The position numbers and the translations under genes were made by a program. A DNA stretch of 64,000 nucleotides from Allobosea sp. Root483D1 (GTDB taxonomy: Bacteria; Pseudomonadota; Alphaproteobacteria; Rhizobiales; Beijerinckiaceae). This document shows, piece by piece, positions 35,314 to 44,937 of this stretch (position 1 is the first letter of the stretch; every line of letters begins with the position of its first letter). The notes below the pieces were generated by a model that did no database searches, was not told the origin of the DNA, and was given only the letters and a program-made list of their open reading frames with translations. Where the stretch lies: assembly GCF_001429505.1 (NCBI RefSeq), contig NZ_LMJW01000011.1, positions 282,344 through 346,343 on the forward strand, read 5' to 3'.

Positions 35314-35680
35314 GGCGTCCTCCCTGATTGGAAGATCGGGCGCCCCTCACATCGAAGGGCTGCCTGGCTCACGATACGCCCGGGCGCGACTGTCGCAAAA
35401 GCGATATGGGCCCCGCAGATGACGGCAAGCGTGACTATTCGGTCTATCGGCGTCGGTGGCGCGGGCGCTGGAGGGTGCCGAGATCAAGAAGCACGGTGTA
35501 GCGGCTGGCGGGAAGGGCGGCAGACGGTCAGATTCTTTTACGCGATTGCCCGCGATGGATGGGACGCGGACCTCTGAAGGGCGGACGGCTCATTCCCCGG
35601 ATTTCGACGTTTCTTAACGCGTGAGCGTTATAGATCTTGCTGCCTAGGGTAGTGAGACGGCGTGATCGGAAGGAAATTCA
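35314..35680. other. Intergenic region with duplicated segment and base-composition change
   Basis: No gene is seen. It contains the promoter side of the DUF1059 gene, the degenerate copy of the methyltransferase tail (35460-35512), and from about 35620 a shift to AT-rich DNA with a TAACGC-GTGA-GCGTTA palindrome near 35616-35631 that may belong to the promoter of the next gene. Confidence 0.6.
35460..35512 (+). repeat. Copy 2 of duplicated segment (non-coding remnant)
   Basis: A near match to 35012-35066, carrying small changes (GGTGCC for GATGCC, AAGCACGG for AAGAGCTCGG, GTAGCGG for GTGGCGG) that place a stop codon in the original frame. It is a decayed partial copy. Confidence 0.85.
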
Positions 35681-36100
35681 GTGAGTATTAGAGCTCTAAA
35701 ACTGCTCCACGACGTCGGTTGGATCTTTACCGTTTTGCCCCTTGCCCTAATGTCTTTTGATGTCATCTACAGCTCATGGATTATAATTATAAACTTTATC
35801 GGCATTTTCTTGATGATTATTGCCTATTTTGTTTCAAAGAATTTTCCAGAGGCTCGTCTTAATGATGAGTTGATACAGAACGAAACGAAAGATTACTATA
35901 AAAAATATCCTTGGCGACCTATATCAGTAGGAATTATTGCTTTATTTGGGTTGATGTTACCATTTATCAAGGAGCAATTTAACTTAAAAGACTCTCAAAT
36001 AATCTACCTTGCGTTATTTCTGTGGTACATGCCGCATATGATCGGCAATGCGCTCTTCGGTGGCCGGCGAGCGTTGCGCTCAAAAGCTCGCAGCGGGTAA
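35681..36100 (+). CDS. AT-rich hypothetical membrane protein, probably horizontally acquired
   Basis: A 139-residue protein with four hydrophobic helices ('WIFTVLPLALMSFDVIY', 'IIINFIGIFLMIIAYFV', 'SVGIIALFGLMLPFI', 'IIYLALFLWYMPHMIG') and a hydrophilic loop 'NETKDYYKKYPWRP'. Codons end mostly in A/T (TTT, ATT, AAA, ATA), unlike every neighbour, pointing to recent transfer. GTG at 35681 follows GGAAGGA by six bases. The last 20 codons are GC-rich, so the frame may run into native DNA. I do not recognise the family. Confidence 0.75.
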   Translation: MSIRALKLLHDVGWIFTVLPLALMSFDVIYSSWIIIINFIGIFLMIIAYFVSKNFPEARLNDELIQNETKDYYKKYPWRPISVGIIALFGLMLPFIKEQFNLKDSQIIYLALFLWYMPHMIGNALFGGRRALRSKARSG

Positions 36101-36159
36101 TCGACCAATAGTAGCAAATGTCTGTGACGGGTCGGAAGCAGTCTCGTTTTTGTCCCTCG

Positions 36160-37223
36160 CTACGAAATCGCTTCCTTCAAATCCAAGGTCCCCTGCACGC
36201 CGATCGCCGCGTAGTTGCGTTTCAGCCAGCGCTTGGCCGCGGTGCGGCCGAGGTCGCGCAGGCTGAGCAGGAAATTCCATTCGGAGTTGAGGCGCGAGGA
36301 GGAGGTCAGCTGCGCCAGCGGCAGGCCGCCGTCGATCCGGTGCATCAGCACGCGCTTGTAATCGCCGGTCGAGAGCTTGCCGTCGTCGAGCAGGCGGTTG
36401 ACGAAGTCGATGGCCCGCAACTCGCGCAACAGCGAGGCGTTGAAGGTGACCTCGTTGAGCCGGTCCTGGATCGCCCTTGCATTGGTCGGCAATTCGCGGC
36501 GCTCGAGCGGGTTGATCTGGACGAGCATGATGTCGTCGCCCGCAGCCTCGTAGAACAGCGGGAAGAGCGGTGGGTTGCCCATATAGCCGCCGTCCCAATA
36601 AGCTTCGCCACCAATCTCGACCGCCTGGAACAGCATCGGCAGGCAGGCTGAGGCCATCAGGTGGTCGGCGCTCAGTTCCTCGCGGGTGAAGATCCTGATC
36701 TTGCCGGTGCGGACATTGGTCGCCGAGATGAACAGGTTGACGTCGGCGCAGCCCTTGACCTTGTCGAAGTCGATCAGGTCGGCGATCACGCCGCGCAGCG
36801 GATTGATGTTGAGCGGGTTGACGTCGTAGGGGCTCGCCACCTTCGACAGCAGCTCGAACCAGATCAGCCCCGGCGGGCGCCCATCCGTCCAGGCGCCGAG
36901 CATGGTATCGAGCAGCGAGCGCTCCGAGCCGCCATATTTGCCGTCGACGCTGATCCGGCGCCAGAAATTCTCCAGCGCGGTGCGAGCGCCATCGCTGCCG
37001 CCGTCGAGCCAGCCCTCGGTCAATACCACCGCGTTCATCGCGCCGGCGCTGGCGCCGGTCATCGCCTCGATGGCGATGCGGCCATCGGCGAGGATTTCGT
37101 CGAGCACGCCCCAGGTGAAGGCGCCGTGCGCGCCGCCGCCCTGGAGCGCGAGGTTGACCGACTTCTCGGCCTTCGGCCCCGCCAGGCCCTTGACCTGCGG
37201 GACCCTGCGCTTCTTGCGGCCGG

Positions 37224-37227
<4 letters not shown>
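36160..37227 (-). CDS. Patatin-like phospholipase family protein (coupled to bdhA)
   Basis: A 355-residue patatin-family acyl hydrolase with GGGAHG (residues 30-35), the elbow GASAG (Ser60) and the Asp motif 'YWDGGYMGNPPLFPLF'. No signal peptide, so cytoplasmic. GTG at 37227 overlaps the bdhA stop by 4 bases. Coupling to 3-hydroxybutyrate dehydrogenase suggests a substrate that yields 3-hydroxybutyrate, such as intracellular PHB or its oligomers; this is inference, as the family is usually called phospholipase. It is paralogous to the protein at 3518-4576. Confidence 0.9.
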
Positions 37228-38009
<782 letters not shown>

Positions 38010-38126
38010 GGGGCGGCTCCTGACATTTGGCCTGAGAAGGCTTAGCTTACCGGCGGGGGCTGGCATTGCGCCAGCGAGGGAGCGTCGGTCACCAGGACGG
38101 TGCCCGATGAGCTATTGCAACGCAAC

Positions 38127-38699
38127 ATGACGAAAATGCAGCCTGCAAATCCAGAACACCACCACCATGATCACGATCATGAGCACGGTCTCTGCCAGCA
38201 CGCGCACGACCATTCGCGCCATGCGGCCGCCGGCCTGGCGCGGGCCGAGGTGGTCTGCCGCGAGCGCGGCCTGCGCCTGACGCCGATCCGGCGCAAGGCG
38301 CTGGAGGCGCTCTATGCCGACCACAAGCCGGTCGGCGCCTATGATCTTGCCGACCGGATCTCGCCGCCGGGGGGGCGCCGGCTGGCACCGATCTCGATCT
38401 ACCGGGCGCTCGACTTCCTGGTCGAGCAGGGCTTCGTGCATCGCCTGAGCTCGCGCAACGCCTTCATCGCCTGCCCGCACGGCCATGGCGCCAACGAGGC
38501 GGTCGCCTTCCTGATCTGCGAGGTTTGCGGCGGCGTCGACGAGGATGCCTCGCCGGCGATGCGCCAGGCGATCAGGGGCATGGCCGAGGGAAGGCGCTTC
38601 CAGACCTCCTATCAGGTCGTCGAGATCGTCGGCCGCTGCGAGCATTGTCGCGACGCAGGAGCCCGTTCCGATCAGCTTGCATTGCAAGCCGATCGGTAA
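38127..38699 (+). CDS. zur: Fur-family transcriptional regulator, Zur-like, with His-rich N-terminus
   Basis: A 190-residue Fur-family metalloregulator, most likely the zinc uptake regulator. After a His/Asp-rich stretch (residues 10-32, HHHHDHDHEHGLCQHAHDH) comes the winged helix ('LRLTPIRRKALEALYADHKP', 'SIYRALDFLVEQGFVHRLSS') and the dimer domain with structural zinc Cys pairs 'CEVCGG' and 'CEHCRD'. I start at ATG 38127; a GTG at 38100 would add nine residues. No znuABC genes are near. Two palindromes lie at and after its 3' end. Confidence 0.82.
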   Translation: MTKMQPANPEHHHHDHDHEHGLCQHAHDHSRHAAAGLARAEVVCRERGLRLTPIRRKALEALYADHKPVGAYDLADRISPPGGRRLAPISIYRALDFLVEQGFVHRLSSRNAFIACPHGHGANEAVAFLICEVCGGVDEDASPAMRQAIRGMAEGRRFQTSYQVVEIVGRCEHCRDAGARSDQLALQADR

Positions 38700-38724
38700 A
38701 ACGGTCTCCATCTAAAGTGGGAGA

Positions 38725-38764
38725 CGGATTCACCGATCAGGTTGCTTCAACCTGATCGGATCCG
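38725..38764. repeat. Long hairpin between zur-like gene and ispG
   Basis: CCGATCAGGTTG (38733-38744), loop CTT, CAACCTGATCGG (38748-38759): a perfect 12-bp stem, extended by CGGAT (38725-38729) with ATCCG (38760-38764). No T run follows. A related imperfect palindrome (CCGATC...GATCGG) ends the zur-like coding region at about 38667-38697. Sequences of this style recur in Rhizobiales intergenic DNA. Confidence 0.65.
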
Positions 38765-38848
38765 GCTCCAGGGCGGCTTGACGACCACGAGGCAACGGCG
38801 CAGTGCACCCGTAACGAGCCGTTGCCGGCGAAGGATCCGGATCATTCC

Positions 38849-40126
38849 ATGAGCGAACAGCCGCTGACCTGCCTGCCCGAAGGGCCTGAAGCCGCTCCGG
38901 CGCCGCGCAAGCGCACCGTGCCGGTGATGGTCGGCCATGTGCAGGTCGGTGGCGGCGCGCCGATCGTCGTGCAGTCGATGACCAACACCGACACCGCCGA
39001 CATTCCGGCGACGGTCGGGCAGGTCGCGGCATTGGCGCGCGCCGGCTCGGAGCTGGTGCGCATCACCGTCGACCGCGACGAGGCGGCGGCGGCTGTGCCG
39101 CATATCCGCGAGCGGCTCGACATCCTCGGCATCGACGTGCCGCTGGTCGGCGATTTCCACTATATCGGCCACAAGCTGCTGAGCGACCATCCAGCCTGTG
39201 CACAAGCGCTGGCGAAATACCGCATCAATCCCGGCAATGTTGGCTTCAAGGACAAGAAGGACCGGCAGTTCAGCCAGATCGTCGAGCTTGCGATCAGGCA
39301 CGGCAAGAGCGTGCGGATCGGCGCCAACTGGGGCTCGCTCGACCAGGAATTGCTGACCTCGCTGATGGACATCAACGCTGCCGCGCCAAAGCCGCTCGAT
39401 GCGCGCGCGGTGATGCGCGAGGCGATGGTGCAGTCGGCCCTGCTCTCGGCCGAGCGGGCCGAGGAGATCGGCCTGGCCAAGGACAGGATCATTCTCTCGG
39501 CCAAGGTCTCGGGCGTGCAGGACCTGATCGCGGTCTATCGCCTGCTGGCGCAGCGGGCGGACTACGCTATCCATCTCGGCCTGACCGAGGCCGGCATGGG
39601 CTCGAAGGGCCTCGTCGCCTCCTCGGCGGCGCTCGGCGTGCTCTTGCAGGACGGGATCGGCGACACTATCCGCTTCTCGCTGACGCCGGAGCCGGGCGGC
39701 GATCGCACGCTCGAGGTGAAAGCCTCGCAGGAACTGCTGCAGACCATGGGCTTTCGCGCCTTCGTGCCGCTGGTCGCGGCCTGCCCGGGCTGCGGGCGGA
39801 CGACGTCGACAGTGTTCCAAGAGCTGGCGATGGACATCCAGAGCTGGATCTCGACCTCTATGCCGGAGTGGAAGACGCGCTATCCCGGGATCGAGGCGCT
39901 CAACGTCGCGGTGATGGGCTGCATCGTCAACGGCCCCGGCGAGTCGAAGCATGCCGATATCGGCATTTCGCTGCCGGGCACGGGCGAGGTGCCGACCGCA
40001 CCGGTCTTCGTCGACGGCAAGAAGGTCGCGACCTTGCGCGGGCCTGCCATCGCCGCAGAGTTCAAGACGATGGTCGAGACTTATGTGGAGCGGCGCTACG
40101 GCGCTCGAGCAGCTGCAGCCGAATAG
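38849..40126 (+). CDS. ispG: (E)-4-hydroxy-3-methylbut-2-enyl-diphosphate synthase (flavodoxin) IspG
   Basis: A 425-residue [4Fe-4S] enzyme, the sixth step of the MEP isoprenoid pathway. The N-terminal barrel shows '[19 protein letters not shown]' and '[13 protein letters not shown]'. Cluster ligands are in 'CPGCGRTT' and '[10 protein letters not shown]'. It has the extra insertion in the middle found in many Gram-negative forms. The ATG at 38849 is preferred over an in-frame TTG at 38822. A polyprenyl synthase gene that uses the pathway products lies 2 kb downstream. Confidence 0.95.
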   Translation: MSEQPLTCLPEGPEAAPAPRKRTVPVMVGHVQVGGGAPIVVQSMTNTDTADIPATVGQVAALARAGSELVRITVDRDEAAAAVPHIRERLDILGIDVPLVGDFHYIGHKLLSDHPACAQALAKYRINPGNVGFKDKKDRQFSQIVELAIRHGKSVRIGANWGSLDQELLTSLMDINAAAPKPLDARAVMREAMVQSALLSAERAEEIGLAKDRIILSAKVSGVQDLIAVYRLLAQRADYAIHLGLTEAGMGSKGLVASSAALGVLLQDGIGDTIRFSLTPEPGGDRTLEVKASQELLQTMGFRAFVPLVAACPGCGRTTSTVFQELAMDIQSWISTSMPEWKTRYPGIEALNVAVMGCIVNGPGESKHADIGISLPGTGEVPTAPVFVDGKKVATLRGPAIAAEFKTMVETYVERRYGARAAAAE

Positions 40127-40139
40127 GCGTCGGCGGCAA

Positions 40140-40215
40140 TTCAATCGTTTGAAGCGATTTACGGCGTGGGCCGCGTGAAAGTGGCTCCCGTCCTCATGGA
40201 ACATGCTCTAGCGTC
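40140..40215. repeat. Fragment of Rhizobiales intergenic repeat (AACATGCTCTAGCG type)
   Basis: The stretch 'GTGAAAGTGGCTCCCG' followed by 'GGAACATGCTCTAGCG' resembles half of a palindromic element common between genes in Rhizobiales. It fills the ispG-kup gap together with the kup promoter. Confidence 0.4.
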
Positions 40216-40287
40216 TTTGCCTGAAAGATATGCCGTGCTAGAGGCCCCGGCCTTTTCGCTGCATCGCAGCACCCGCGGAGCGCCCTG

Positions 40288-42273
40288 ATGGGTCATGACC
40301 AGCAGCACCCCCCGGCCTCCAAGCCGGACGGTGATCGCTTCGGGCTCGACGAGCCGGCCGGCAATGGCCATTCCACGCAAAGCTATGCCGCGCTCGCCCT
40401 GGGGGCGCTCGGCGTCGTCTATGGCGATATCGGTACCAGCCCGCTCTACGCGCTGCGCGAGACGATCCTCGCCGCGACCGGTGCTGCCGCCGGCGGGCAT
40501 GGTGGCGGCGTCGAGGTCGTCCTGACCGGCCCGCTGCCGCGCGCGGCGGTGATCGGCGTGCTCTCGCTGATCCTGTGGTCGCTCGTCTTCGTGGTGACGC
40601 TGAAATACGTCGTGCTGCTGCTGCGGGCCGACAACAACGGCGAGGGCGGCACGCTGACCCTGGTCGCGCTGGCGCAGCGCGCGCTCGGGCGCACCCGCGG
40701 CGGCATCGTGCTCTTCCTCGGCATGGCCGGCGCGGCGCTGTTCTATGGCGACGCCGTGATCACGCCGGCGATCTCGGTGCTCTCGGCGGTCGAGGGCCTG
40801 AAGCTGGTGACGCCGGTGTTCGACGACTACGTCATCACCATCGCGTCCGTGATCCTGATCGCACTGTTCCTGGTGCAGAGTCGCGGTACCGGCAAGGTCG
40901 CCAATTTCTTCGGCCCGATCATGACCGTCTGGTTCCTGACCATCGCGGGCCTCGGCATCTATCATATCGCCGACGATCTCGGCGTCTTCGCCTCGATCAA
41001 CCCCTATTACGGCGTGCGCTTCTTCTTCGACCATCCGGGGCTGTCGCTCGCCGTGCTCGGCAGCGTCTGCCTCGCCGTGACCGGCGCCGAGGCGCTCTAT
41101 GCCGATATGGGTCATTTCGGCCGCGGGCCGATCCGCAGCGCCTGGATCTTCCTGGTCTTCCCGGCGCTCTGGCTCAATTATCTCGGCCAGGGCGCGCTGA
41201 TCCTGTCCGACCCGACGGCGATCGACAATCCGTTCTACAAGCTGGCCCCGCCCGCGCTGATCCTGCCGCTGGTGATCATGGCGACGCTTGCCACCATCAT
41301 CGCGAGCCAGGCGGTGATCACCGGCGCCTTCTCGCTGACCCGCCAGGCGATCCAGCTCGGCCTGCTGCCGCGCCTCGAGATCCGCCACACCTCCGAGCAC
41401 ACCTCGGGGCAGATCTACATCCCGCGCATCAACATCCTGTTGCTCTTCACGGTGCTGCTGCTGGTCTGGACCTTCAAGACCTCGTCCAACCTGTCGCATG
41501 CCTATGGCATCTCGGTGTTCGGGGCGATGCTGGTCGATTCGCTGCTCGCCTTCATCGTGATCTGGCGTGGCTGGCGCTGGGGGCTGACGGCTGCCGTGGC
41601 GGTGATCCTGCCCTTCCTCATCATCGACGTCGCCTTCTTCTCGGCGAACCTCTTGAAGCTGCTCAGCGGCGGCTATGTGCCGGTGCTGTTCGCGATGGCG
41701 CTCGTCCTCCTGATGTGGACCTGGGTGCGCGGCACCAAGATCCTGTTCGACAAGACACGCAAGACCGACGTGCCGCTGCTCGAACTGGTCGGGATGCTGA
41801 CCAAGAGCCCGCCTTATCGGGTCAAGGGCATGGCGGTGTTCCTGACCAGCGATCCCGAGACGGCGCCGGCCTCGCTGCTGCACAACCTCAAGCACAACAA
41901 GGTGCTGCACGAGCGCAATGTGATCCTGACCGTGCGCTCGGCCGATACCCCGCGCGTCGCCGAGAGCGAGCGTGTCAGGCTCTCGCGCATCACCGACGAT
42001 TTCTGGCGCGTCGAGATGATCTACGGCTACATGGAGAGCCCGAACGTCCCCAAGGGCTTGGCCATCCTGCGCAAGCAGGGCTTCAAGTTCGACATCATGT
42101 CGACCTCGTTCTTCCTGTCGCGCCGCTCGATCAAGGCATCCCCGCAATCGGGCATGCCGATCTGGCAGGACAATCTCTATATCGGCCTGACCAAGAGCGC
42201 GACCGACGCGACCAACTTCTTCCAGATTCCGACTGGCCGTGTCGTCGAGGTCGGCACGCAGGTCACGGTGTAA
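40288..42273 (+). CDS. kup: KUP system potassium uptake protein
   Basis: A 661-residue K+/H+ symporter of the KUP/HAK/KT family. It starts with a hydrophilic leader, then '[20 protein letters not shown]', the first helix signature of the family. About 12 membrane helices occupy residues 30-450, with '[17 protein letters not shown]', '[19 protein letters not shown]' and '[11 protein letters not shown]'. The cytoplasmic tail of about 200 residues has '[20 protein letters not shown]' and '[16 protein letters not shown]'. It stands as a single-gene unit. Confidence 0.96.
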   Translation: MGHDQQHPPASKPDGDRFGLDEPAGNGHSTQSYAALALGALGVVYGDIGTSPLYALRETILAATGAAAGGHGGGVEVVLTGPLPRAAVIGVLSLILWSLVFVVTLKYVVLLLRADNNGEGGTLTLVALAQRALGRTRGGIVLFLGMAGAALFYGDAVITPAISVLSAVEGLKLVTPVFDDYVITIASVILIALFLVQSRGTGKVANFFGPIMTVWFLTIAGLGIYHIADDLGVFASINPYYGVRFFFDHPGLSLAVLGSVCLAVTGAEALYADMGHFGRGPIRSAWIFLVFPALWLNYLGQGALILSDPTAIDNPFYKLAPPALILPLVIMATLATIIASQAVITGAFSLTRQAIQLGLLPRLEIRHTSEHTSGQIYIPRINILLLFTVLLLVWTFKTSSNLSHAYGISVFGAMLVDSLLAFIVIWRGWRWGLTAAVAVILPFLIIDVAFFSANLLKLLSGGYVPVLFAMALVLLMWTWVRGTKILFDKTRKTDVPLLELVGMLTKSPPYRVKGMAVFLTSDPETAPASLLHNLKHNKVLHERNVILTVRSADTPRVAESERVRLSRITDDFWRVEMIYGYMESPNVPKGLAILRKQGFKFDIMSTSFFLSRRSIKASPQSGMPIWQDNLYIGLTKSATDATNFFQIPTGRVVEVGTQVTV

Positions 42274-42285
42274 GGGACGACCTTT

Positions 42286-42371
42286 CGTCATTGCGAGCGT
42301 AGCGAAGCAATCCAGAGGCGGCAGAGTGAGCCCTCCTGGATTGCTTCGTCGCTTTGGTCCTCGCAATGACG
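42286..42371. repeat. Palindromic repeat (GTCATTGCGAGCG...CAATCCAG type)
   Basis: CGTCATTGCGAGCGTAGCGA and AGCAATCCAG pair with CTGGATTGCT and CCTCGCAATGACG across a short centre, forming a long inverted repeat. This is a well-known dispersed intergenic element in alphaproteobacteria. It separates the converging kup and polyprenyl synthase genes. Confidence 0.88.
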
Positions 42372-42381
42372 GCTACGCGCC

Positions 42382-43335
42382 TCAGCTCTTGCGCTGCGCG
42401 GTGAACTCGGCCGCCGCGCGCAGCAACGCCGCCTCCGACCCGAACACCGCGAGCGCTGCGATCGCCTCGCCGCTGAGGCGATCGCGCGCGCGCTTGGCGG
42501 AATCGAGGCCCAGCGCGGTCACCAGCGTGGCCTTGCCCTTGGCGTCGTCCTTGGCGGTCGCCTTGCCCATCTGCTCCGGGCTGGCTTCGAGGTCGAGGAT
42601 ATCGTCGGCGACCTGGAAGGCGGCGCCGAGCGCCTTGCCATAGCGCTCCAGTGCGGCCATTCGCGCCGGATCGGCCTGGCCGAGGCGGGCGCCGATCAGG
42701 ACGCTGCCGGCGAGCAATGCGCCGGTCTTCATCGCCTGCATCCGCCGGATCTCGGCTTCGCCGAGCTTGTCCGGGGCACCATCGGCGGCGAAGCGCCCCT
42801 CGGCGGAAAGATCGAGCATCTGGCCGCCGACCATGCCGCCGAGGCCGAGCGCGCGGGCGAAGAGCAGGATGATCGCGGCCCGCGTCTCGCCATCCGGATG
42901 CGTCCTTGGATCGGCGATCACGTCGAAGGCGAGCGTCAGCAGGCCGTCGCCGGCGAGGATGGCTGTCGCCTCGTCATAGGCCTTGTGAACGGTTGGTCGG
43001 CCACGGCGGGTGTCGTCGTCGTCCATGGCCGGCAGGTCGTCATGGACGAGCGAATAGCAATGGGCGAGCTCGACGGCCGCCCCGGCGCGCGCAGCCTGTT
43101 CAACCGGTACGCCGAAGAGCCTGGCTGTCTCGACGACGAGGAAAGGCCGCAGGCGCTTGCCGCCGGCGAGCGCGCCATGGCGCATCGCGGCGAGCAGCCG
43201 GGCGGGGCGATGGGCTTCGCCGGGCTCGGGCTTGTCCTGCAGCAGCGCATCGAGCAGGGTTTCGATTGCCGCCGCGGTCTCGGACAAGGCGCTGGCCAGC
43301 GCCGCGGCAGGGGCAGTCCGTCGCTCGGAACTCAT
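42382..43335 (-). CDS. Short-chain polyprenyl diphosphate synthase (FPP/GGPP type)
   Basis: A 317-residue trans-isoprenyl diphosphate synthase. The first Asp-rich motif is in 'HDDLPAMDDDDTRRGRPT', the second in 'FQVADDILDLEASPEQ', and 'GGKRLRPFL' binds IPP. The extra residues and small side chains before the first motif ('AHCYSLV') fit farnesyl or geranylgeranyl diphosphate as product. ATG at 43335 is followed by an Ala-rich leader. No dxs or crt genes are adjacent, so which chain length it makes is open. Confidence 0.9.
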   Translation of the reverse strand: MSSERRTAPAAALASALSETAAAIETLLDALLQDKPEPGEAHRPARLLAAMRHGALAGGKRLRPFLVVETARLFGVPVEQAARAGAAVELAHCYSLVHDDLPAMDDDDTRRGRPTVHKAYDEATAILAGDGLLTLAFDVIADPRTHPDGETRAAIILLFARALGLGGMVGGQMLDLSAEGRFAADGAPDKLGEAEIRRMQAMKTGALLAGSVLIGARLGQADPARMAALERYGKALGAAFQVADDILDLEASPEQMGKATAKDDAKGKATLVTALGLDSAKRARDRLSGEAIAALAVFGSEAALLRAAAEFTAQRKS

Positions 43336-43422
43336 CGTCGCTTCTCGCGTTGGCTGGCCGGGCTTGGCGCGCGGGGCTTGCCGGAGGCGGCCGTAATCGT
43401 CAAGCGTGGGGGAATGACGCGC

Positions 43423-44187
43423 ATGACTGACACTCCGGCTCCGCGACGCGGGAGCCTCGCGGGACGGATCATCCGCGCCCTGGTCCGGGTGGTGGTCGTG
43501 CTGGCGGTCGTCTTTGTCGCCCTGCTGCTGCTCTATCGTTTCGTGCCGGCGCCCTCGACGCTGATGCTGGGCCGCTGGCTGACCTTTCGCACGGTCGAGC
43601 GCGACTGGGTGCCGCTCGCCCAGATCTCGCCGCACCTGATCCGCGCGGTGATCGCTTCCGAGGACCAGCGCTTCTGCTCGCATAAGGGCGTCGACTGGGG
43701 CGAGCTCAATGCCGTGCTGCAGGACGAGGACGGGCCGAGCCGCGGCGCCTCGACGCTGACCATGCAGACCGCCAAGAACCTCTTCCTCTGGCCGGGCCGG
43801 TCCTATTTGCGCAAGGGGATGGAGTTACCGATCGCCTTGGCGATCGACTTCGCCTGGCCGAAGCGACGGGTGATCGAGGTCTATCTCAACATCGCCGAAT
43901 GGGGCGACGGCGTCTTCGGGGCGGAAGCGGCGGCCCAGCGCCATTTCGGCAAGCCGGCCGCGCGATTGACGCCGGCAGAGGCGGCGCGGCTCGCCGGGGC
44001 GCTGCCCAACCCGATCCTGCGCAACCCGTCGCGCCCGAGCCGGGCCTTGCAGGCCGCTGCCGGCCGGGTGCAGCGGCGGATGAACCAGCTCGGGCCGCTT
44101 GGAAACTGTGCGCTTCCGACTGGTGCGAGCGCGCAGGCGCCACTTTTTCCGCGGCATGGTCTAGCCAGAGCCCGCGCGAGCGTGTAA
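43423..44187 (+). CDS. mtgA: Monofunctional biosynthetic peptidoglycan transglycosylase
   Basis: A 254-residue GT51 glycosyltransferase that polymerises lipid II into glycan strands. One N-terminal membrane helix (about residues 22-42) anchors it. The catalytic Glu lies in 'IASEDQRFCSHKGVDWGEL', followed by 'RGASTLTMQTAKNLFLW', 'YLNIAEWGDGVFGAEAAA' and 'AALxGALPNP'-like 'AARLAGALPNPILRNP'. No transpeptidase domain follows. An ATG at 43414 is also possible, but the spacing from GGGGG fits 43423 better. Confidence 0.92.
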   Translation: MTDTPAPRRGSLAGRIIRALVRVVVVLAVVFVALLLLYRFVPAPSTLMLGRWLTFRTVERDWVPLAQISPHLIRAVIASEDQRFCSHKGVDWGELNAVLQDEDGPSRGASTLTMQTAKNLFLWPGRSYLRKGMELPIALAIDFAWPKRRVIEVYLNIAEWGDGVFGAEAAAQRHFGKPAARLTPAEAARLAGALPNPILRNPSRPSRALQAAAGRVQRRMNQLGPLGNCALPTGASAQAPLFPRHGLARARASV

Positions 44188-44277
44188 AGGCCAGCCCTCA
44201 TCACGAATGTGACGTCGTCGCGACAGTGGTGCGGGTGAAATGCCCCGCCTCGCGCGAAGGCATGATGGAGAGTACCG

Positions 44278-44463
44278 ATGGCCGTTCCGAAGAGAAAGAC
44301 TTCGCCGTCGAAGCGCGGCATGCGCCGCTCGGCCGACGCGTTGAAGCAGCCCACCTATATCGAAGACAAGAACTCGGGCGAGCTGCGTCGTCCGCACCAT
44401 ATCGACCTGAAGTCCGGCATGTACCGTGGCCGTCAGGTGCTGAAGGCCAAGACCGAGGCCTGA
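44278..44463 (+). CDS. rpmF: 50S ribosomal protein L32
   Basis: A 61-residue L32 protein starting '[20 protein letters not shown]'. The C-terminal half '[19 protein letters not shown]' lacks the zinc-binding Cys pairs of many L32 proteins, which is usual for alphaproteobacteria. AAGGCATG and GGAGAG precede the ATG. Confidence 0.97.
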   Translation: MAVPKRKTSPSKRGMRRSADALKQPTYIEDKNSGELRRPHHIDLKSGMYRGRQVLKAKTEA

Positions 44464-44505
44464 CATGGCGGGCCTTCGGGGCCCTTGCCTGCATGACCGA
44501 AGAGC

Positions 44506-44530
44506 GCCGGCCGAGAGGCCGGCCTTTTTC
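44506..44530. terminator. Intrinsic terminator after rpmF
   Basis: Stem GCCGGCC / GGCCGGC with loop GAGA, followed by CTTTTTC. It can serve rpmF and, read the other way, lies just beyond the small minus-strand ORF. Confidence 0.88.
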
Positions 44531-44552
44531 GTTTGGACCTTCGGGTTCGACC

Positions 44553-44771
44553 TCAAGCCGAGCGCAGGAGCCTTTGCGGAAGGCCGCGGCTCGCGATCCC
44601 TTCGTAATAGCGACGGGCGCCGATGAACGGCGTCTCGCGGTCGCGGCCGGCGAATGGGCCGATCCCGGCCTGGCTGGCTGCGAGCTGGACGAGGAAAGCC
44701 GCGGGGACGCGCGGTATGCGCTCCTCCTGCTCAGTGAAGGCCGCCTCGGCGGGCGTTTCCGTCCCAATCAT
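44553..44771 (-). CDS. Small hypothetical protein (72 residues)
   Basis: A 72-codon frame with plausible composition ('TETPAEAAFTEQEERIPRVP', 'YYEGIASRGLPQRLLRSA') in a gap between two solid genes. It is convergent with rpmF across a shared terminator. I do not recognise it; it has no membrane helix, signal peptide or metal motif. The 5' side is divergent from the EAL gene, which leaves room for a promoter. Confidence 0.5.
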   Translation of the reverse strand: MIGTETPAEAAFTEQEERIPRVPAAFLVQLAASQAGIGPFAGRDRETPFIGARRYYEGIASRGLPQRLLRSA

Positions 44772-44937
44772 CGTGCCGCTCCGAAAAACCAGGGGTTTCG
44801 AGAGCGAATCGCAGCAATCAACGTGCCGATCTTAACCGTTCGTTCACGCAGTCAAACGCATCGTTTCGGGACAGTTTCTTGCAATCCGTCTCCAGAACGG
44901 GACGGTTCCCCACTCCGTCGTCCGAGGCAGCCGCACC

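Noticed and set aside
42898-43413. Upstream extension of the mtgA frame
   Set aside because: It is antisense to the polyprenyl synthase gene; MtgA motifs and anchor begin after 43414.
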